A DNA stretch of 64,000 nt, from NCBI RefSeq assembly GCF_030317145.1, contig NZ_JASZYE010000001.1, positions 1,922,001 through 1,986,000 of the forward strand. The letters run 5' to 3'. The stretch comes from Variovorax flavidus. Its GTDB lineage: Bacteria > Pseudomonadota > Gammaproteobacteria > Burkholderiales > Burkholderiaceae_C. Positions 1 through 9,202 of the stretch are shown here, piece by piece. A program made the translations under genes and the position numbers. The number at the start of each line of letters is the position of its first letter. Within the stretch, counting starts at the first letter, position 1. Under the pieces are notes generated by a model. The model saw only the letters and a list, made by a program, of their open reading frames with translations, was not told the DNA's origin and did no database searches.

Positions 1-629
1 GATGCCTCGCCGGTCTGCGTGGACACAAGCACCAGCCGGTTCGGTGCGCCGCTGCCGTCGTTGACGATGCTGGCCGTGACCCCGGCGTCCGCTGCGTTGA
101 TCGCATCGCGGATGCCGGCCAGCGTGTTGTTGGTGCCGTCGATGGTGATCGGCTTGGCCGTGCGCGTCGTGTCCTGGGTGAATCCGGCGCCGCTGTACTG
201 GCCGGTCGTCGTGTTGAGCGTGCCGCCGGTGATGGTGCCGAAGTCGATCGTGATCGTGCCGCTGCCGATCGCGGTCGTGGTGCTCACCTGCCCCGCCGTG
301 ATCGCCGACTGCGCCTGCGCCAGTTGGGAGACGTTGATGGTGTAGTTGCCGGCCGAACTCGGATCGGTGGACGAGGCGGACAGGATGCCGCTCACGGTCG
401 GCGTGCCCGTGACGGTCTTGAAGAGCGCCGGGTCCGAGAGCTTCTGGGCGGCGGACTGCAGCACACCGAGCGCGCTTTGCAGCGTGCCGTAGGCCGACAG
501 CTTGCTGGTGTAGCTCTTCGCCTTGGCCTCCAGGGCCACCAGGGGCTGGCTCTCGGCGGTCTGCAGCTGCGTGAGCAGCGAACTCAGATCGAGGTTGGAG
601 CCGACGCCCAGGCTGCTGATCGTTGCCAT
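1..629 (-). CDS. fliD: Flagellar hook-associated protein 2 (filament cap), C-terminus outside the window
   Basis: FliD caps the growing flagellar filament and helps flagellin subunits fold in place. Only the first 209 codons are present; the frame stays open to base 1. The N-terminus reads MATISSLGVGSNLDLSSLL, the typical FliD opening, followed by a heptad-like helical stretch (ALEAKAKSYTSKLSAYGTLQ) and a Ser/Thr/Gly-rich part as expected for the D2 domain. The ATG at 629 is preceded by AGGAAA at a good distance. It lies 43 bases downstream of flaG on the same strand, in the usual fliC-flaG-fliD order, so it is probably read from the fliC side. fliS would be expected beyond the window edge. 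Confidence 0.93.
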   Translation of the reverse strand, partial: MATISSLGVGSNLDLSSLLTQLQTAESQPLVALEAKAKSYTSKLSAYGTLQSALGVLQSAAQKLSDPALFKTVTGTPTVSGILSASSTDPSSAGNYTINVSQLAQAQSAITAGQVSTTTAIGSGTITIDFGTITGGTLNTTTGQYSGAGFTQDTTRTAKPITIDGTNNTLAGIRDAINAADAGVTASIVNDGSGAPNRLVLVSTQTGEA

Positions 630-672
630 CTTGTTGTTTCCTAAATTGCGTTCTAAGAGTGGGCTCGGTGAT

Positions 673-1020
673 TCAGGCCTGCTGGCTCACCAGGATCCCG
701 GGCGCCTTGCCCATGACTTTCGCGATGCGAATCACTTCCTCGCTCGGAATCTGGCGGATCACCTCGCCGTTCGTCAGGTCGACGACCTTCACGATGACCT
801 TGTCGGTCTCCTTGTCGATCTCGAACTGCAGGCTGATCGAGCGGCTGGCCAGCGAGTCGTTGACCTCCTTCACCGCGTTCTCGACCTGCGTCGGGGTCGC
901 TTCCTCGACCGGCTCCGACACCGCATCCGCGGCAGCCGACGCCGGGCCCGCGGCGCGGCCGACGAGCAGCTGCGTCCATGGGCTTTCCTTCGCGGGAATG
1001 GCTGGGACCGGGTTCGACAT
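673..1020 (-). CDS. flaG: FlaG family protein
   Basis: FlaG proteins are small (about 110-130 residues) and influence filament length; their exact mechanism is not settled. This one has 115 residues. The C-terminal half carries the family core: a helical stretch, then LQFEIDKETDKVIVKVVD and a GEVIRQIPSEEVI turn. The N-terminal third is Ala/Pro-rich and probably disordered. I chose the ATG at 1020 because AAGGTGG precedes it by 6 bases; an in-frame start at 1068 lacks such a site. It lies between fliC and fliD on the same strand. Confidence 0.88.
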   Translation of the reverse strand: MSNPVPAIPAKESPWTQLLVGRAAGPASAAADAVSEPVEEATPTQVENAVKEVNDSLASRSISLQFEIDKETDKVIVKVVDLTNGEVIRQIPSEEVIRIAKVMGKAPGILVSQQA

Positions 1021-1113
1021 GATTTCCACCTTGGTTGCGGGATTCGCTGTGCTCTGGAGCCTCGCCATGGGACATGGCTGCAGGGCACAGCGCAGGCCGG
1101 GGGGCCTGGCGCC

Positions 1114-1145
1114 GCCAGGGCCTTCCCTTGCGGGAGGGACCTGGC
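1114..1145 (-). terminator. Stem-loop between fliC and flaG
   Basis: A 14-base inverted repeat (left arm from 1114, right arm to 1145) with two mismatches, both allowed as G-U pairs, around a four-base loop. It lies 25 bases after the fliC stop. No run of U follows on the minus strand, so it may be a partial terminator or a stabilising 3' hairpin that keeps fliC mRNA more abundant than flaG-fliD mRNA, rather than a full rho-independent terminator. Confidence 0.45.
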
Positions 1146-1170
1146 ATTCCTTTCGTTATCTGCTAGTTGA

Positions 1171-2946
1171 TCAACGCAGGAGGGACAGCACGCCTTGCGT
1201 GGTCTGGTTGGCCTGCGACAGCACCGAGGTACCGGCTTGCTGCAGGATCTGGGCGCGCGTCATGTTCGACACTTCCACCGCGTAGTCCGCGTCTTCGATG
1301 CGCGAGCGCGACGACGACAGGTTGGTGATGGTGGTGCCGAGGTTGGCGATCACCGAGTCGAAACGGTTCTGCACCGCACCGAGGCTGCCGCGCAGGACGT
1401 CGACCTTGGAGAGGGCGGCATCGATGGCTGCAAGCGGGTCAACGGTCTTGTCACCCTTGCTGGTGGTTTCCGTCGTGAGCTTGCCGGCGCTGTTGACATA
1501 AGCCGTTGCGCCGATCGTGGCGTCGTACTTCGTGCCAGCGGTTGCTGCCGTGTCGTTGCTCTTGACGGTCGCTTCACCGGTGTCAGGGTCCACGGTGTAG
1601 GTCGTGTCGTAGGAAGCGATCGTCGTGAAAGCGCCGTCGCCGTCAACGTAGGTCGCGCTTGCGGACTTGCCGCCGGTGGCGAAGGCGATGCTCGCTTGCA
1701 TCAGGCCCGACTTCAGCGTGATCGTCGAAGCGCCGGCGGTGGTGTCGGCCTTGTTGACGAAGTCGTTCAGCAGCGCGTCCTTGGCAACGGTGTTCTTGAA
1801 GGAAAGCGTGCCGCTGGTGCCGGCGACACCTGCACCCGTGTATTCCTTGCCGTCCACCTTCAGCTTGGGCGAGCCGGCGGCCGGCTTCGATGCGACGAAT
1901 GCCAGCACGTCGTCAATCGTCGCCTGCGTAGCGGAACCGGAATCGTTGGTGCTCAGTTCGCCGGTCGTCGCCATGTAGGCGGCCTGACCACCGATCGACA
2001 CCTTGCCAGTTGCATCGATTTCGATGTTCGCAACGTCGCCCGTGCCGAACTCGTACGTCGCAGCCTTGGTGCCGCTGGTCGGCTTCATGCTCTTGGTCAG
2101 GTCCGTGTACGCGGCGTTGCCGGTCAGGGCCGTCTTGATCGCAGCGACAGTTGCGCCCGCGCCAGTGATGCTCTTGTCCGTGAACGAGAACGACTTGTTG
2201 GCGGCGTCATAGGTGTAGTCGACTGCAGGGTTCGTGCCGTCGTCGAGATGGACGACGTCGCCGCTGCTCAGCTTGTCAAACACTTGGGCCGAAGTGGCCT
2301 TGGCGTGGGTCGTCGTGACCTTCCAGTCGTTGGCGTTTGGTGCTGCCTGCTGCACACCGCCGGCTGCAGCAAGGTTCGTCACCGTGGCCTTGCTGTTGGC
2401 GGAAACTCCCTTGCCGTTGATGTTGAAGCCATCCAGACCCAGGGTCTTGGCGGTGATTTCCTTCAGGTCGATGTCGATGGTTTCGCCATCGTTGGCACCG
2501 ACTTGAACCGTCAGCTTGCCGGCATCGGACGAGAGAACCTTCACGCCGTTGAACTGGGTCTGCTCGGACACGCGGTTGATTTCGTCGAGGCGTTGCTTGA
2601 TTTCACCCTGGATCGAGTCGAGGTCGGTCGACGAGTTCGTACCCGTGGCAGCTTGCACCGACAGTTCACGGATGCGCTGCAGGTTGTTGTTCACTTCGGT
2701 CAACGCGCCTTCGGTCGTTTGAGCGATCGAGATGCCGTCGTTGGCGTTGCGCGATGCTTGCGTCAGGCCCTTGATGTTGGCCGTGAAGCGGTTCGCGATG
2801 GCCTGACCGGCGGCGTCGTCCTTGGCGCTGTTGATGCGCATGCCGGAAGACAGACGCTCGATCGCGGTGTTCAGCGACGATTGCGACTTGTTGAGGTTGT
2901 TCTGCGTAAGCAGCGAGAGACTGTTGGTGTTGATGACTTGCGCCAT
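1171..2946 (-). CDS. fliC: Flagellin
   Basis: Structural subunit of the flagellar filament, exported by the flagellar type III system. It has 591 residues, longer than many proteobacterial flagellins. The conserved coiled-coil ends are intact: the N-terminal D0/D1 (about 1-170, [36 protein letters not shown]) and the C-terminal D1/D0 (about 500-591, [20 protein letters not shown], ending LSLLR). The middle (about 175-495) is a Thr/Ala/Gly/Asp-rich variable domain that will form the exposed surface. No cysteine is present. The D1 stretch QRIRELSVQ matches the TLR5-recognised segment of beta- and gammaproteobacterial flagellins. AGGAG precedes the ATG. A sigma-28 type promoter lies about 100 bases upstream. 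Confidence 0.97.
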   Translation of the reverse strand: MAQVINTNSLSLLTQNNLNKSQSSLNTAIERLSSGMRINSAKDDAAGQAIANRFTANIKGLTQASRNANDGISIAQTTEGALTEVNNNLQRIRELSVQAATGTNSSTDLDSIQGEIKQRLDEINRVSEQTQFNGVKVLSSDAGKLTVQVGANDGETIDIDLKEITAKTLGLDGFNINGKGVSANSKATVTNLAAAGGVQQAAPNANDWKVTTTHAKATSAQVFDKLSSGDVVHLDDGTNPAVDYTYDAANKSFSFTDKSITGAGATVAAIKTALTGNAAYTDLTKSMKPTSGTKAATYEFGTGDVANIEIDATGKVSIGGQAAYMATTGELSTNDSGSATQATIDDVLAFVASKPAAGSPKLKVDGKEYTGAGVAGTSGTLSFKNTVAKDALLNDFVNKADTTAGASTITLKSGLMQASIAFATGGKSASATYVDGDGAFTTIASYDTTYTVDPDTGEATVKSNDTAATAGTKYDATIGATAYVNSAGKLTTETTSKGDKTVDPLAAIDAALSKVDVLRGSLGAVQNRFDSVIANLGTTITNLSSSRSRIEDADYAVEVSNMTRAQILQQAGTSVLSQANQTTQGVLSLLR

Positions 2947-3042
2947 GCTCGACTCCTGTTTGACAAAGGTTGTGGACTTCCGGCCTCTGGCCGTAACGCT
3001 GGACCCGGACTCTCCGTGAGACTCAAGCCATCGTTGGACTAG

Positions 3043-3069
3043 TTATCGGCAACCCTTGTCAAACATTTA
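3043..3069 (-). promoter_or_regulatory. Sigma-28 (FliA) promoter of fliC
   Basis: Read on the minus strand: -35 TAAATGTT (3069-3062), exactly 11 bases, then -10 GCCGATAA (3050-3043). The known FliA consensus is TAAAGTTT-N11-GCCGATAA, so the -10 is perfect and the -35 has 6 of 8 bases. Transcription would begin near 3036, leaving a leader of about 90 bases before the fliC ATG. Confidence 0.9.
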
Positions 3070-3107
3070 GGGCGGAACCTGAAAAACCCCGGTCTTGCCC
3101 TGGAACA

Positions 3108-3192
3108 CCGCGGAACCGGCTTCGCCGGGCCGCCGGTGTTGCCCCCGGCAGGGGGTGGGCGAAGCGACACGAAGTGCGCGCAGCCTGGGGGC
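3108..3192. repeat. Dispersed repeat, copy A
   Basis: An 85-base GC-rich element starting 11 bases downstream of the fliE stop. Its reverse complement matches 12633-12716 with roughly three quarters identity and only single-base gaps. Shared landmarks are CCCCCAG, CACTTCGTGT, a CCCCCT / GGGGGCAA hairpin core, CGGCGG and CCGCGG at the end. Its placement after a gene and its self-complementary core suggest a small palindromic intergenic repeat family. Confidence 0.7.
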
Positions 3193-3202
3193 GAGCTCCA
3201 GG

Positions 3203-3520
3203 CTACGCCGGCAGGTTCATGACTTCTTGATATGCAGACACCAGCCGGTTGCGGACCTGCAACCCGGTCTGGAACGCCACGTTGGCCTTCTGCAGATCGA
3301 CCATCACGTCATTGAGCGCGATGCCGGGCTTGCCGAGTTCGAAGTCCTCCGCCTGCGCATAGGACTTGGTCTGTGCAGTGCTGATGTTGTCCAGCGAGCG
3401 CTTGAGTTCGGCCGCGAAGCCGCCTGTCTCGGCGGGGGCGGCTTGCGTGGGCGCAAAACCGGTCTGGAGCGCGGTGACCCGCATCTGCTGCAGGACGGAC
3501 TCGATGGCGGCAATCGACAT
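3203..3520 (-). CDS. fliE: Flagellar hook-basal body complex protein FliE
   Basis: FliE joins the MS ring to the proximal rod and is the first axial protein exported. It has 105 residues, the usual size. The C-terminal half has the family core: FELGKPGIALNDVMVDLQKA, then FQTGLQVRNRLVSAYQEVMN. The start at 3520 gives MSIAAIESVLQQMR; longer frames upstream run into the divergent fliF region and have no conserved sequence. The Shine-Dalgarno sequence is weak. The gene is divergent from fliF and separated from it by 288 bases. Confidence 0.93.
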   Translation of the reverse strand: MSIAAIESVLQQMRVTALQTGFAPTQAAPAETGGFAAELKRSLDNISTAQTKSYAQAEDFELGKPGIALNDVMVDLQKANVAFQTGLQVRNRLVSAYQEVMNLPA

Positions 3521-3808
3521 GAGGGACTCTCTTCTTCGTGTGAACTTAAGGGTTGCTATAGAAGCGCGCAGGCGCTCCGTCGTCCTTTCAGCGTACCAAG
3601 GGAAGACCCCGATGCAAGCCGTCAACAGACGGCAAAACCCCCCGCTGTTCGGCCCATCGAATTCGTAACGGCTGTTGACAATCAACCGCGAAACGACAAG
3701 CCCGCTGACGACTTCAACGGCCTCCGGCATGACCCCTGAACAACGAATCCACTCCCTCCACATGACAACGGGCCGCACCCGCGCACCGGCCATGCCGAGG
3801 GCTCGCGC
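3521..3808. promoter_or_regulatory. Divergent fliE / fliF promoter region
   Basis: This 288-base gap must hold the start signals for fliE (minus) and for the whole fliF-R operon (plus). Two perfect inverted repeats are visible: GCCGTC-AACA-GACGGC at 3618-3633 and GTTGA-CAA-TCAAC at 3674-3686. I found no sigma-28 or sigma-54 consensus. Such class 2 operons are usually activated by FlhDC in betaproteobacteria, but I could not identify a convincing FlhDC box by eye. Confidence 0.5.
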
Positions 3809-5536
3809 ATGAGTTCTGCTGCGCCAGCGAACGTCGCACCTGCGGCGCCTTCGCTCCCCCCACTCCTCGACAGGCTGCGTGCGCAGCCGAAGCTGCCGCT
3901 GATCATCGGCGCGGCCACGCTCGTGGCGGCCGCCGCGGCCTTCACGCTGTGGAACCGCGGCCCTGACTACAAGGTGCTCTACACCAACGTGTCGGACCGC
4001 GACGGCGGCGCGATCATCGCGTCGCTCCAGCAGATGAACGTGCCCTACAAGTTCGCCGATGGCGGCGGCGCGATCCTGATCGCTGGCGACAAGGTGCCTG
4101 AAGTGCGCCTCAAGCTGGCGGCACAGGGCCTGCCCAAGGCCGGCGGCGTGGGCTTCGAGCTGATGGACAACCAGAAGTTCGGCACCAGCCAGTTCGCCGA
4201 GCAGGTCAATTACCAGCGCGCGCTCGAAGGCGAGCTGGCGCGCTCGATCGAATCCATCGGCACGGTGGAATCGGCACGGGTGCACCTCGCCCTGCCGAAG
4301 CCGTCGCTGTTCGTGCGCGAACAGAAGAAGCCTTCCGCCTCGGTGGTCCTGACGCTGGCGCGCGGACGCAGCATCGACGAAGGCCAAGTTAGCGCGATCG
4401 TCCACATGATCTCCAGCAGCGTGCCGGAGCTCGACCCCAAGAGCGTGACGGTGGTCGACCAGCGCGGCAACCTGCTCTCGGCCGCCAACAGCGGCGCGCG
4501 CGGGCTGGACGTGAGCCAGCTCAAATATGTGCAGGAGATCGAGCAGGGCTACATCCGCCGCATCGAGACCATCCTGCAGCCCATCGTGGGCGCGAACAAC
4601 GTCCGCGCCCAGGTGGCGGCGGACATCGATTTCTCGGTGATCGAGCACACCGACGAGAAATACCGCCCCAACGAGGACCCCGGCCAGGCCGCGATCCGCA
4701 GCCGCCAGACGAGCGAATCGAACCAGCACGGCGGCGTGCCGCCGGGCGGCGTGCCGGGCGCGCTGACGAACCAGCCGCCGGTCAACCCGACAGCGCCGAT
4801 CACCGGACCCAAGGCCCCCGCCGCGCCTGCGCCGGGCACTCCGGCCGCGGCCAACGCCAACACGAACGGCACCACCACCAGCACCCCGACCCCGAGCGGC
4901 CCGAGCAGCTCGCGCAAGGACGCCACGGTCAACTACGAACTCGACCGCTCGATCCGCCACGTGCAGCAAGGCGCGGGCGCGGTGAAGCGGCTGTCGGTCG
5001 CCGTGGTCGTGAACTACAAGGACGCAGCCGACGGCGCCGGCAAGACCACCACCCGTGCACTGACGCCGGTGGAGATCGACCAGATCCGGAACCTCGCCAA
5101 GGAAGCCATGGGCTTCAGCCAGGACCGGGGCGACTCGCTCAACGTCGTCAACAGCGCCTTCGCCGATGGCCGCGAAGCCCCGGCTGCCGAAGTCCCGTTC
5201 TGGCGCGACCGCGAGAACCTGGAGATCGGCAAGACGATCGGCCAGTACCTGCTGCTCGCCTTCCTCGCGCTCTTCGCCTGGTTCGCCGTGCTGCGGCCCC
5301 TGCTGCGCAAGCACCTGGCACCGCCGCCCGCGCCCGTCGTGGAAAGCCCGCCAGCGGAAGCCACCGGCGAACCCGCGGCGGACGAGGAACCCCGGATTTC
5401 GCCGGAGGAAGCCCTGCGCCAGCGCGAAGCCCTCCGCCAGAAGGCCGACATGGAATACGCCCATCACGTCGCGGACCAGGATCCCAAGCTGGTCGCCATG
5501 CTGATTCAACACTGGATGAACGCCAATGATCAGTGA
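3809..5536 (+). CDS. fliF: Flagellar M-ring protein FliF
   Basis: FliF forms the MS ring in the inner membrane, the base on which the rotor and export gate are built. It has 575 residues, normal for the family. A membrane helix lies at about 30-48 and a second at about 479-494, with the periplasmic ring-building domains between them (YKVLYTNVSDRDGGAI, then AARVHLALPKPSLF-like motif ESARVHLALPKPSLF). Residues about 305-370 are a Pro/Ala/Thr-rich linker. The cytosolic tail (EEALRQREALRQKADMEYA onward) is the FliG-binding segment. It is the first gene of the plus-strand operon; its last 11 bases overlap fliG. Confidence 0.96.
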   Translation: MSSAAPANVAPAAPSLPPLLDRLRAQPKLPLIIGAATLVAAAAAFTLWNRGPDYKVLYTNVSDRDGGAIIASLQQMNVPYKFADGGGAILIAGDKVPEVRLKLAAQGLPKAGGVGFELMDNQKFGTSQFAEQVNYQRALEGELARSIESIGTVESARVHLALPKPSLFVREQKKPSASVVLTLARGRSIDEGQVSAIVHMISSSVPELDPKSVTVVDQRGNLLSAANSGARGLDVSQLKYVQEIEQGYIRRIETILQPIVGANNVRAQVAADIDFSVIEHTDEKYRPNEDPGQAAIRSRQTSESNQHGGVPPGGVPGALTNQPPVNPTAPITGPKAPAAPAPGTPAAANANTNGTTTSTPTPSGPSSSRKDATVNYELDRSIRHVQQGAGAVKRLSVAVVVNYKDAADGAGKTTTRALTPVEIDQIRNLAKEAMGFSQDRGDSLNVVNSAFADGREAPAAEVPFWRDRENLEIGKTIGQYLLLAFLALFAWFAVLRPLLRKHLAPPPAPVVESPPAEATGEPAADEEPRISPEEALRQREALRQKADMEYAHHVADQDPKLVAMLIQHWMNANDQ

Positions 5537-6524
5537 ACTCGGAACCCGCAAGAGCGCCATCCTGCTGATGGCACTGGGCGAGGACCGTGCAGCCGCCGCG
5601 CTGCACCTCCTGCCGACCGCCGAAGTGCAGACGCTCGGCCTCGCGATGGCGAAGCTGTCCTCGGTCTCCAAGGATGAACTCGCCTCGGTGCTCGCCGAGT
5701 TCCGACAGGAAACCGAGCAGTTCTCCGCGCTGCACCTGGGCTCCAGCTCCTACATCCGTGCAGTGCTGAAGAAGGCCCTCGGCGACGACCGCGCCAGCAG
5801 TCTGCTCGAGGACATCCTGCAGGCCGACGAGCCGCACAGCGGCATCGAGCGCCTCAACCAGCTCGAGGCCGGCGAAGTGGCGGAACTCATCCGCGACGAG
5901 CATCCGCAGATCCTCGCGACGGTGCTCATTCACCTGGACCGCCTGAAGGCATCCGAGGTCCTCGAAAAGCTGCCGACGCGCCTGCGCCACGACGTGATCA
6001 TGCGCGTGGCCACTTTCGGCGGCGTGCAGCCCTCGGCGCTGAACGAGCTGACCGACGTGCTCACCGAGATGCTCTCGGGCCAGGGCCTGAAGCGCAGCCG
6101 CCTCGGCGGCGTGAGGACGGCGGCAGAAATCGTCAACCTGATGAGCAGCACCCAGGAGGAAGAAGCGATTGCCCATGTGCGGGCGGTCGACGAGGCCCTG
6201 GCACAGCGCATCGTCGACGAGATGTTCGTGTTCGAGAACCTGCTCAGCCTGGAAGACCGGAGCATCCAGCGCCTGCTCAAGGACATCGAGTCCGACTCGC
6301 TCATCATCGCCCTCAAGGGCGCGCCGCAGGAGTTGCGCGACAAGTTCCTCAACAACATGTCGCAACGTGCCGCCGAGACGCTGCGCGAGGACATGGAACT
6401 CAGCGGTCCGGTGCGCGTGTCGCAGGTCGAGACCGAACAGAAGGCCATCCTGCAGGTCGCCCGTCGCCTGGCCGAGGCCGGCGAGATCGTGATTGCAGCG
6501 CCGGGCACCGATGACTTTGTCTAA
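5526..6524 (+). CDS. fliG: Flagellar motor switch protein FliG
   Basis: FliG is the rotor protein that meets the stator and sets torque direction. It has 332 residues, full length. The N-terminus (GTRKSAILLMALGEDRAAAA) binds FliF; the middle has the EHPQILATVLIHLD motif that contacts FliM; the C-terminus keeps the charged torque helix (SQRAAETLREDMELSGPVR). It overlaps fliF by 11 bases and fliH by 14 bases, which implies translational coupling. Confidence 0.97.
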   Translation: MISELGTRKSAILLMALGEDRAAAALHLLPTAEVQTLGLAMAKLSSVSKDELASVLAEFRQETEQFSALHLGSSSYIRAVLKKALGDDRASSLLEDILQADEPHSGIERLNQLEAGEVAELIRDEHPQILATVLIHLDRLKASEVLEKLPTRLRHDVIMRVATFGGVQPSALNELTDVLTEMLSGQGLKRSRLGGVRTAAEIVNLMSSTQEEEAIAHVRAVDEALAQRIVDEMFVFENLLSLEDRSIQRLLKDIESDSLIIALKGAPQELRDKFLNNMSQRAAETLREDMELSGPVRVSQVETEQKAILQVARRLAEAGEIVIAAPGTDDFV

Positions 6525-7296
6525 GTACCCCTCCCCGTCCGGTTCGCTCTCGCGCCTGGCCTCGGCCTACGCGCCTGCCGCGGTGCCGGCCGCTCCCGCA
6601 AGGCCGGCCAAGCCGGTGCTCTCCGCCTGGCAGCGCTGGGAGATGGACACGCTGAACGAGCCCAAGGCGCCCGCACCGCGCAAGCATGTTGCCATTGCCG
6701 AGGCGCCTCCGTCTCCGGCGTTGGTGCACGCCGCCGAACTCGCGCGCCTGCGTCGCGAAGCGCGCACCGCCGGCGAGGCGGAAGGCCGTGCCGAGGGCCG
6801 AACCAAGGGCCATGCCGAAGGCGTAGCGGAAGGCCGCGCCGAAGGGCTGGCGGCCGGCCTGGCCGCCGCCAGCGCGCACGCCGAACAGCTCAAGGCGCTG
6901 TCCGCCAGCCTGCCCGCCGCGCTGCGGCGCGCTGAAACCGAACTGGCCGACGTCATCCTCACGCTCGCGCTCGACGTGGCGCGACAGGTCGTCCACCGCA
7001 CCCTGCGCGCCGAGCCCGAATGGGTCCTGCCGGTGGTGCAGGACCTGCTGCACACCGAGCCCGCGCTGCAGGGCGAACCGCGCCTGCTGCTGCATCCGGA
7101 CGATGTCGCGCTGGTCCGTAACAGCCTCGGCAACGAATTGCAGACGGCCGGCTGGCAGGTGCGCGCCGACGACACGATCACCCGTGGCGGCTGCCGCGTG
7201 CAATCCGCCAACGGCGAAATGGATGCCAGCCTGGAGACACGCTGGAAAAGCGTGACCGCGGCCCTGCACCGCGACGCCGACACCCAGGGGGCCTGA
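6511..7296 (+). CDS. fliH: Flagellar assembly protein FliH
   Basis: FliH binds and restrains the export ATPase FliI. It has 261 residues. Residues about 85-115 contain a run of GxxxG-type repeats ([16 protein letters not shown] and similar), a hallmark of FliH helices. The C-terminal half ([20 protein letters not shown] onward) resembles the FliH/YscL globular domain. I chose the ATG at 6511; an upstream in-frame TTG at 6493 is less likely. It ends 4 bases before fliI. Confidence 0.9.
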   Translation: MTLSKYPSPSGSLSRLASAYAPAAVPAAPARPAKPVLSAWQRWEMDTLNEPKAPAPRKHVAIAEAPPSPALVHAAELARLRREARTAGEAEGRAEGRTKGHAEGVAEGRAEGLAAGLAAASAHAEQLKALSASLPAALRRAETELADVILTLALDVARQVVHRTLRAEPEWVLPVVQDLLHTEPALQGEPRLLLHPDDVALVRNSLGNELQTAGWQVRADDTITRGGCRVQSANGEMDASLETRWKSVTAALHRDADTQGA

Positions 7297-7300
7297 ACCG

Positions 7301-8725
7301 ATGCCAGTCGACACGCCGGCCGCCGCCGCCCCCAATCCCCACCTTCAATCCTGGCTCGGCACGCTGGCGCAGGCGCGCAGCGACGTCAGCCGCTGCGTCA
7401 CGACCATGCAGTCGGGCCGCCTGACGCGCGCCGTCGGCCTCGTGCTCGAAGCCGTCGGCCTGCAGATGCCGGTCGGGAGCGATTGCCTGATCGAGTTGCC
7501 TGCGGGCCATCCGCAGCGCTACGCCGAAGCCGAAGTGGTCGGCTTCGCCGGCGATCGACTTTTCCTGATGCCGCAAAGCGAAGTCGCGGGCCTGCTGCCC
7601 GGCGCACGCGTGATTCCGCGGCCGGGCACGACGGGTTCCGGCCTGACCGGTGACGGCCACACCAAGCGGCTCCCGGTCGGCGAAGGCATGCTCGGGCGCG
7701 TGGTCGACGCCGCCGGGCGGCCGCTTGACGGGCTCGGCCCGCTCGACATCAGCCGCAAGGTGCCGCTGTCGTCGCCGCCCGTGAATCCGCTGTCGCGCGC
7801 GCCGATCGATTCGGTGCTCGACGTGGGGGTTCGCGCCATCAACGCGATGCTCACGGTCGGGCGCGGCCAGCGCATGGGCCTGTTCGCAGGCTCCGGCGTT
7901 GGCAAGAGCGTGCTGCTCGGGATGATGGCGCGCTACACCAGCGCCGAGGTCATCGTGGTCGGCCTGATCGGCGAGCGCGGTCGCGAGGTGAAGGACTTCA
8001 TCGAGAACACGCTGGGCGAAGAGGGCCTGGCCCGATCGGTCGTCGTCGCCGCACCGGCCGACAACTCGCCGCTGCTGCGCCTGCAGGGCGCGGCCTACGC
8101 GACCTGCCTGGCCGAATACTTCCGCGACCGGGGCAAGGACGTCCTGCTCATCATGGATTCGCTCACCCGCTACGCCATGGCCCAGCGCGAGATCGCGCTG
8201 GCCGTGGGCGAGCCGCCGGCCACCAAGGGCTATCCGCCTTCGGTGTTCGCGAAGCTGCCTGCCCTCGTGGAGCGGGCCGGCAACGGCGCTCGCGATGCCG
8301 AGGGCCGGGGCGGCTCCATCACCGCCTTCTACACGGTGCTCTCCGAGGGCGACGACCAGCAGGACCCGATCGCCGACTCGGCGCGCGCCATCCTGGATGG
8401 CCACGTCGTGCTGTCGCGCACGCTGGCCGAGGCGGGGCACTACCCGGCGATCGACATCGAGGCGTCCATCAGCCGCGCGATGACCGCGCTGATCACGCCC
8501 GCGCAGTTCGACACCGTGCGCCGCTTCAAGCAGATGCTGTCGCGCTACCAGCGCAACCGCGACCTGATCAGCGTCGGCGCCTATGCGCCCGGCCACGACC
8601 TGCAGCTGGACCAGGCGATCGCGATGTATCCGCGGATCGAGGCCTTCCTGCAGCAGTCGATGGAAGAGCGCACCGACTACGCCGCATCGATCTCCCGCAT
8701 GAGCAAGCTCTTCGAACCTCACTGA
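7301..8725 (+). CDS. fliI: Flagellum-specific ATPase FliI
   Basis: FliI is the hexameric ATPase of the flagellar type III export apparatus, related to F1-beta. It has 474 residues. The Walker A motif AGSGVGKS is at about 196-203, followed by [11 protein letters not shown] and the Walker B region [18 protein letters not shown]. The segment [19 protein letters not shown] and the C-terminal [14 protein letters not shown] are also typical. The ATG at 7301 follows fliH by 4 bases. Confidence 0.97.
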   Translation: MPVDTPAAAAPNPHLQSWLGTLAQARSDVSRCVTTMQSGRLTRAVGLVLEAVGLQMPVGSDCLIELPAGHPQRYAEAEVVGFAGDRLFLMPQSEVAGLLPGARVIPRPGTTGSGLTGDGHTKRLPVGEGMLGRVVDAAGRPLDGLGPLDISRKVPLSSPPVNPLSRAPIDSVLDVGVRAINAMLTVGRGQRMGLFAGSGVGKSVLLGMMARYTSAEVIVVGLIGERGREVKDFIENTLGEEGLARSVVVAAPADNSPLLRLQGAAYATCLAEYFRDRGKDVLLIMDSLTRYAMAQREIALAVGEPPATKGYPPSVFAKLPALVERAGNGARDAEGRGGSITAFYTVLSEGDDQQDPIADSARAILDGHVVLSRTLAEAGHYPAIDIEASISRAMTALITPAQFDTVRRFKQMLSRYQRNRDLISVGAYAPGHDLQLDQAIAMYPRIEAFLQQSMEERTDYAASISRMSKLFEPH

Positions 8726-8730
8726 CCACC

Positions 8731-9186
8731 ATGGCCCGGAAACTACCCCTCGACACGCTCACCGATCTCGCCCGTACGCAGACCGACGATGCCGCGCGGC
8801 GGCTGGGCGCGCTGCAAAGCGCCCAGCTCAGTTCGAGCCAGAAGCTGGACCTGCTGCTGCAGTACCGCCAGGACTACTACGACCAGTTGCACGCGCTGAT
8901 GAACACCGGCCTGCCGACCGCCAAGTGGCGCAACTATCAGGCCTTCCTCGGCACGCTCGACGGCGCCATCGAGCAGCAGCGCGCCATCGTCGCCCAGGCG
9001 GCCTCCCGGCTGGACCATGGCCGCGCCGACTGGCAGCACCACAAGCGCCGCCTCAATTCCTTCGACACGCTCGCCGAACGCGTGCGTCGCCAGGAGATGC
9101 TGGCGCAGGCCAAGCGCGAGCAGCGCGACAGCGATGAACGATCGGCCCGGAAGTTCTTCGACCGCGCCGCCAACCCGCCCCTTTGA
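8731..9186 (+). CDS. fliJ: Flagellar export protein FliJ
   Basis: FliJ is a small coiled-coil protein that links the FliI ring to FlhA and escorts chaperones. It has 151 residues, as usual, and is almost entirely helical and charged. The pattern begins LDTLTDLARTQTDDAARRLG and ends with a long basic/acidic helix (RRQEMLAQAKREQRDSDERS). Position between fliI and fliK supports the call, as sequence conservation in this family is low. Confidence 0.92.
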   Translation: MARKLPLDTLTDLARTQTDDAARRLGALQSAQLSSSQKLDLLLQYRQDYYDQLHALMNTGLPTAKWRNYQAFLGTLDGAIEQQRAIVAQAASRLDHGRADWQHHKRRLNSFDTLAERVRRQEMLAQAKREQRDSDERSARKFFDRAANPPL

Positions 9187-9202
9187 AGCACTGGATCCGC
9201 CC

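Noticed and set aside
1151..1180. Sigma-28-like TTATCTGC near the end of fliC
   Set aside because: No matching -35 box at 11 bases, and it would read out of the fliC end without a gene positioned to use it.
3521..5671. Extension of fliE up to 822 codons
   Set aside because: The extra part is antisense to fliF and unlike any FliE; a good FliE start exists at 3520.
7301..8725. FliI as an F1-type ATP synthase beta subunit
   Set aside because: The gene lies between fliH and fliJ, and its C-terminus has the FliI-type [14 protein letters not shown] pattern.
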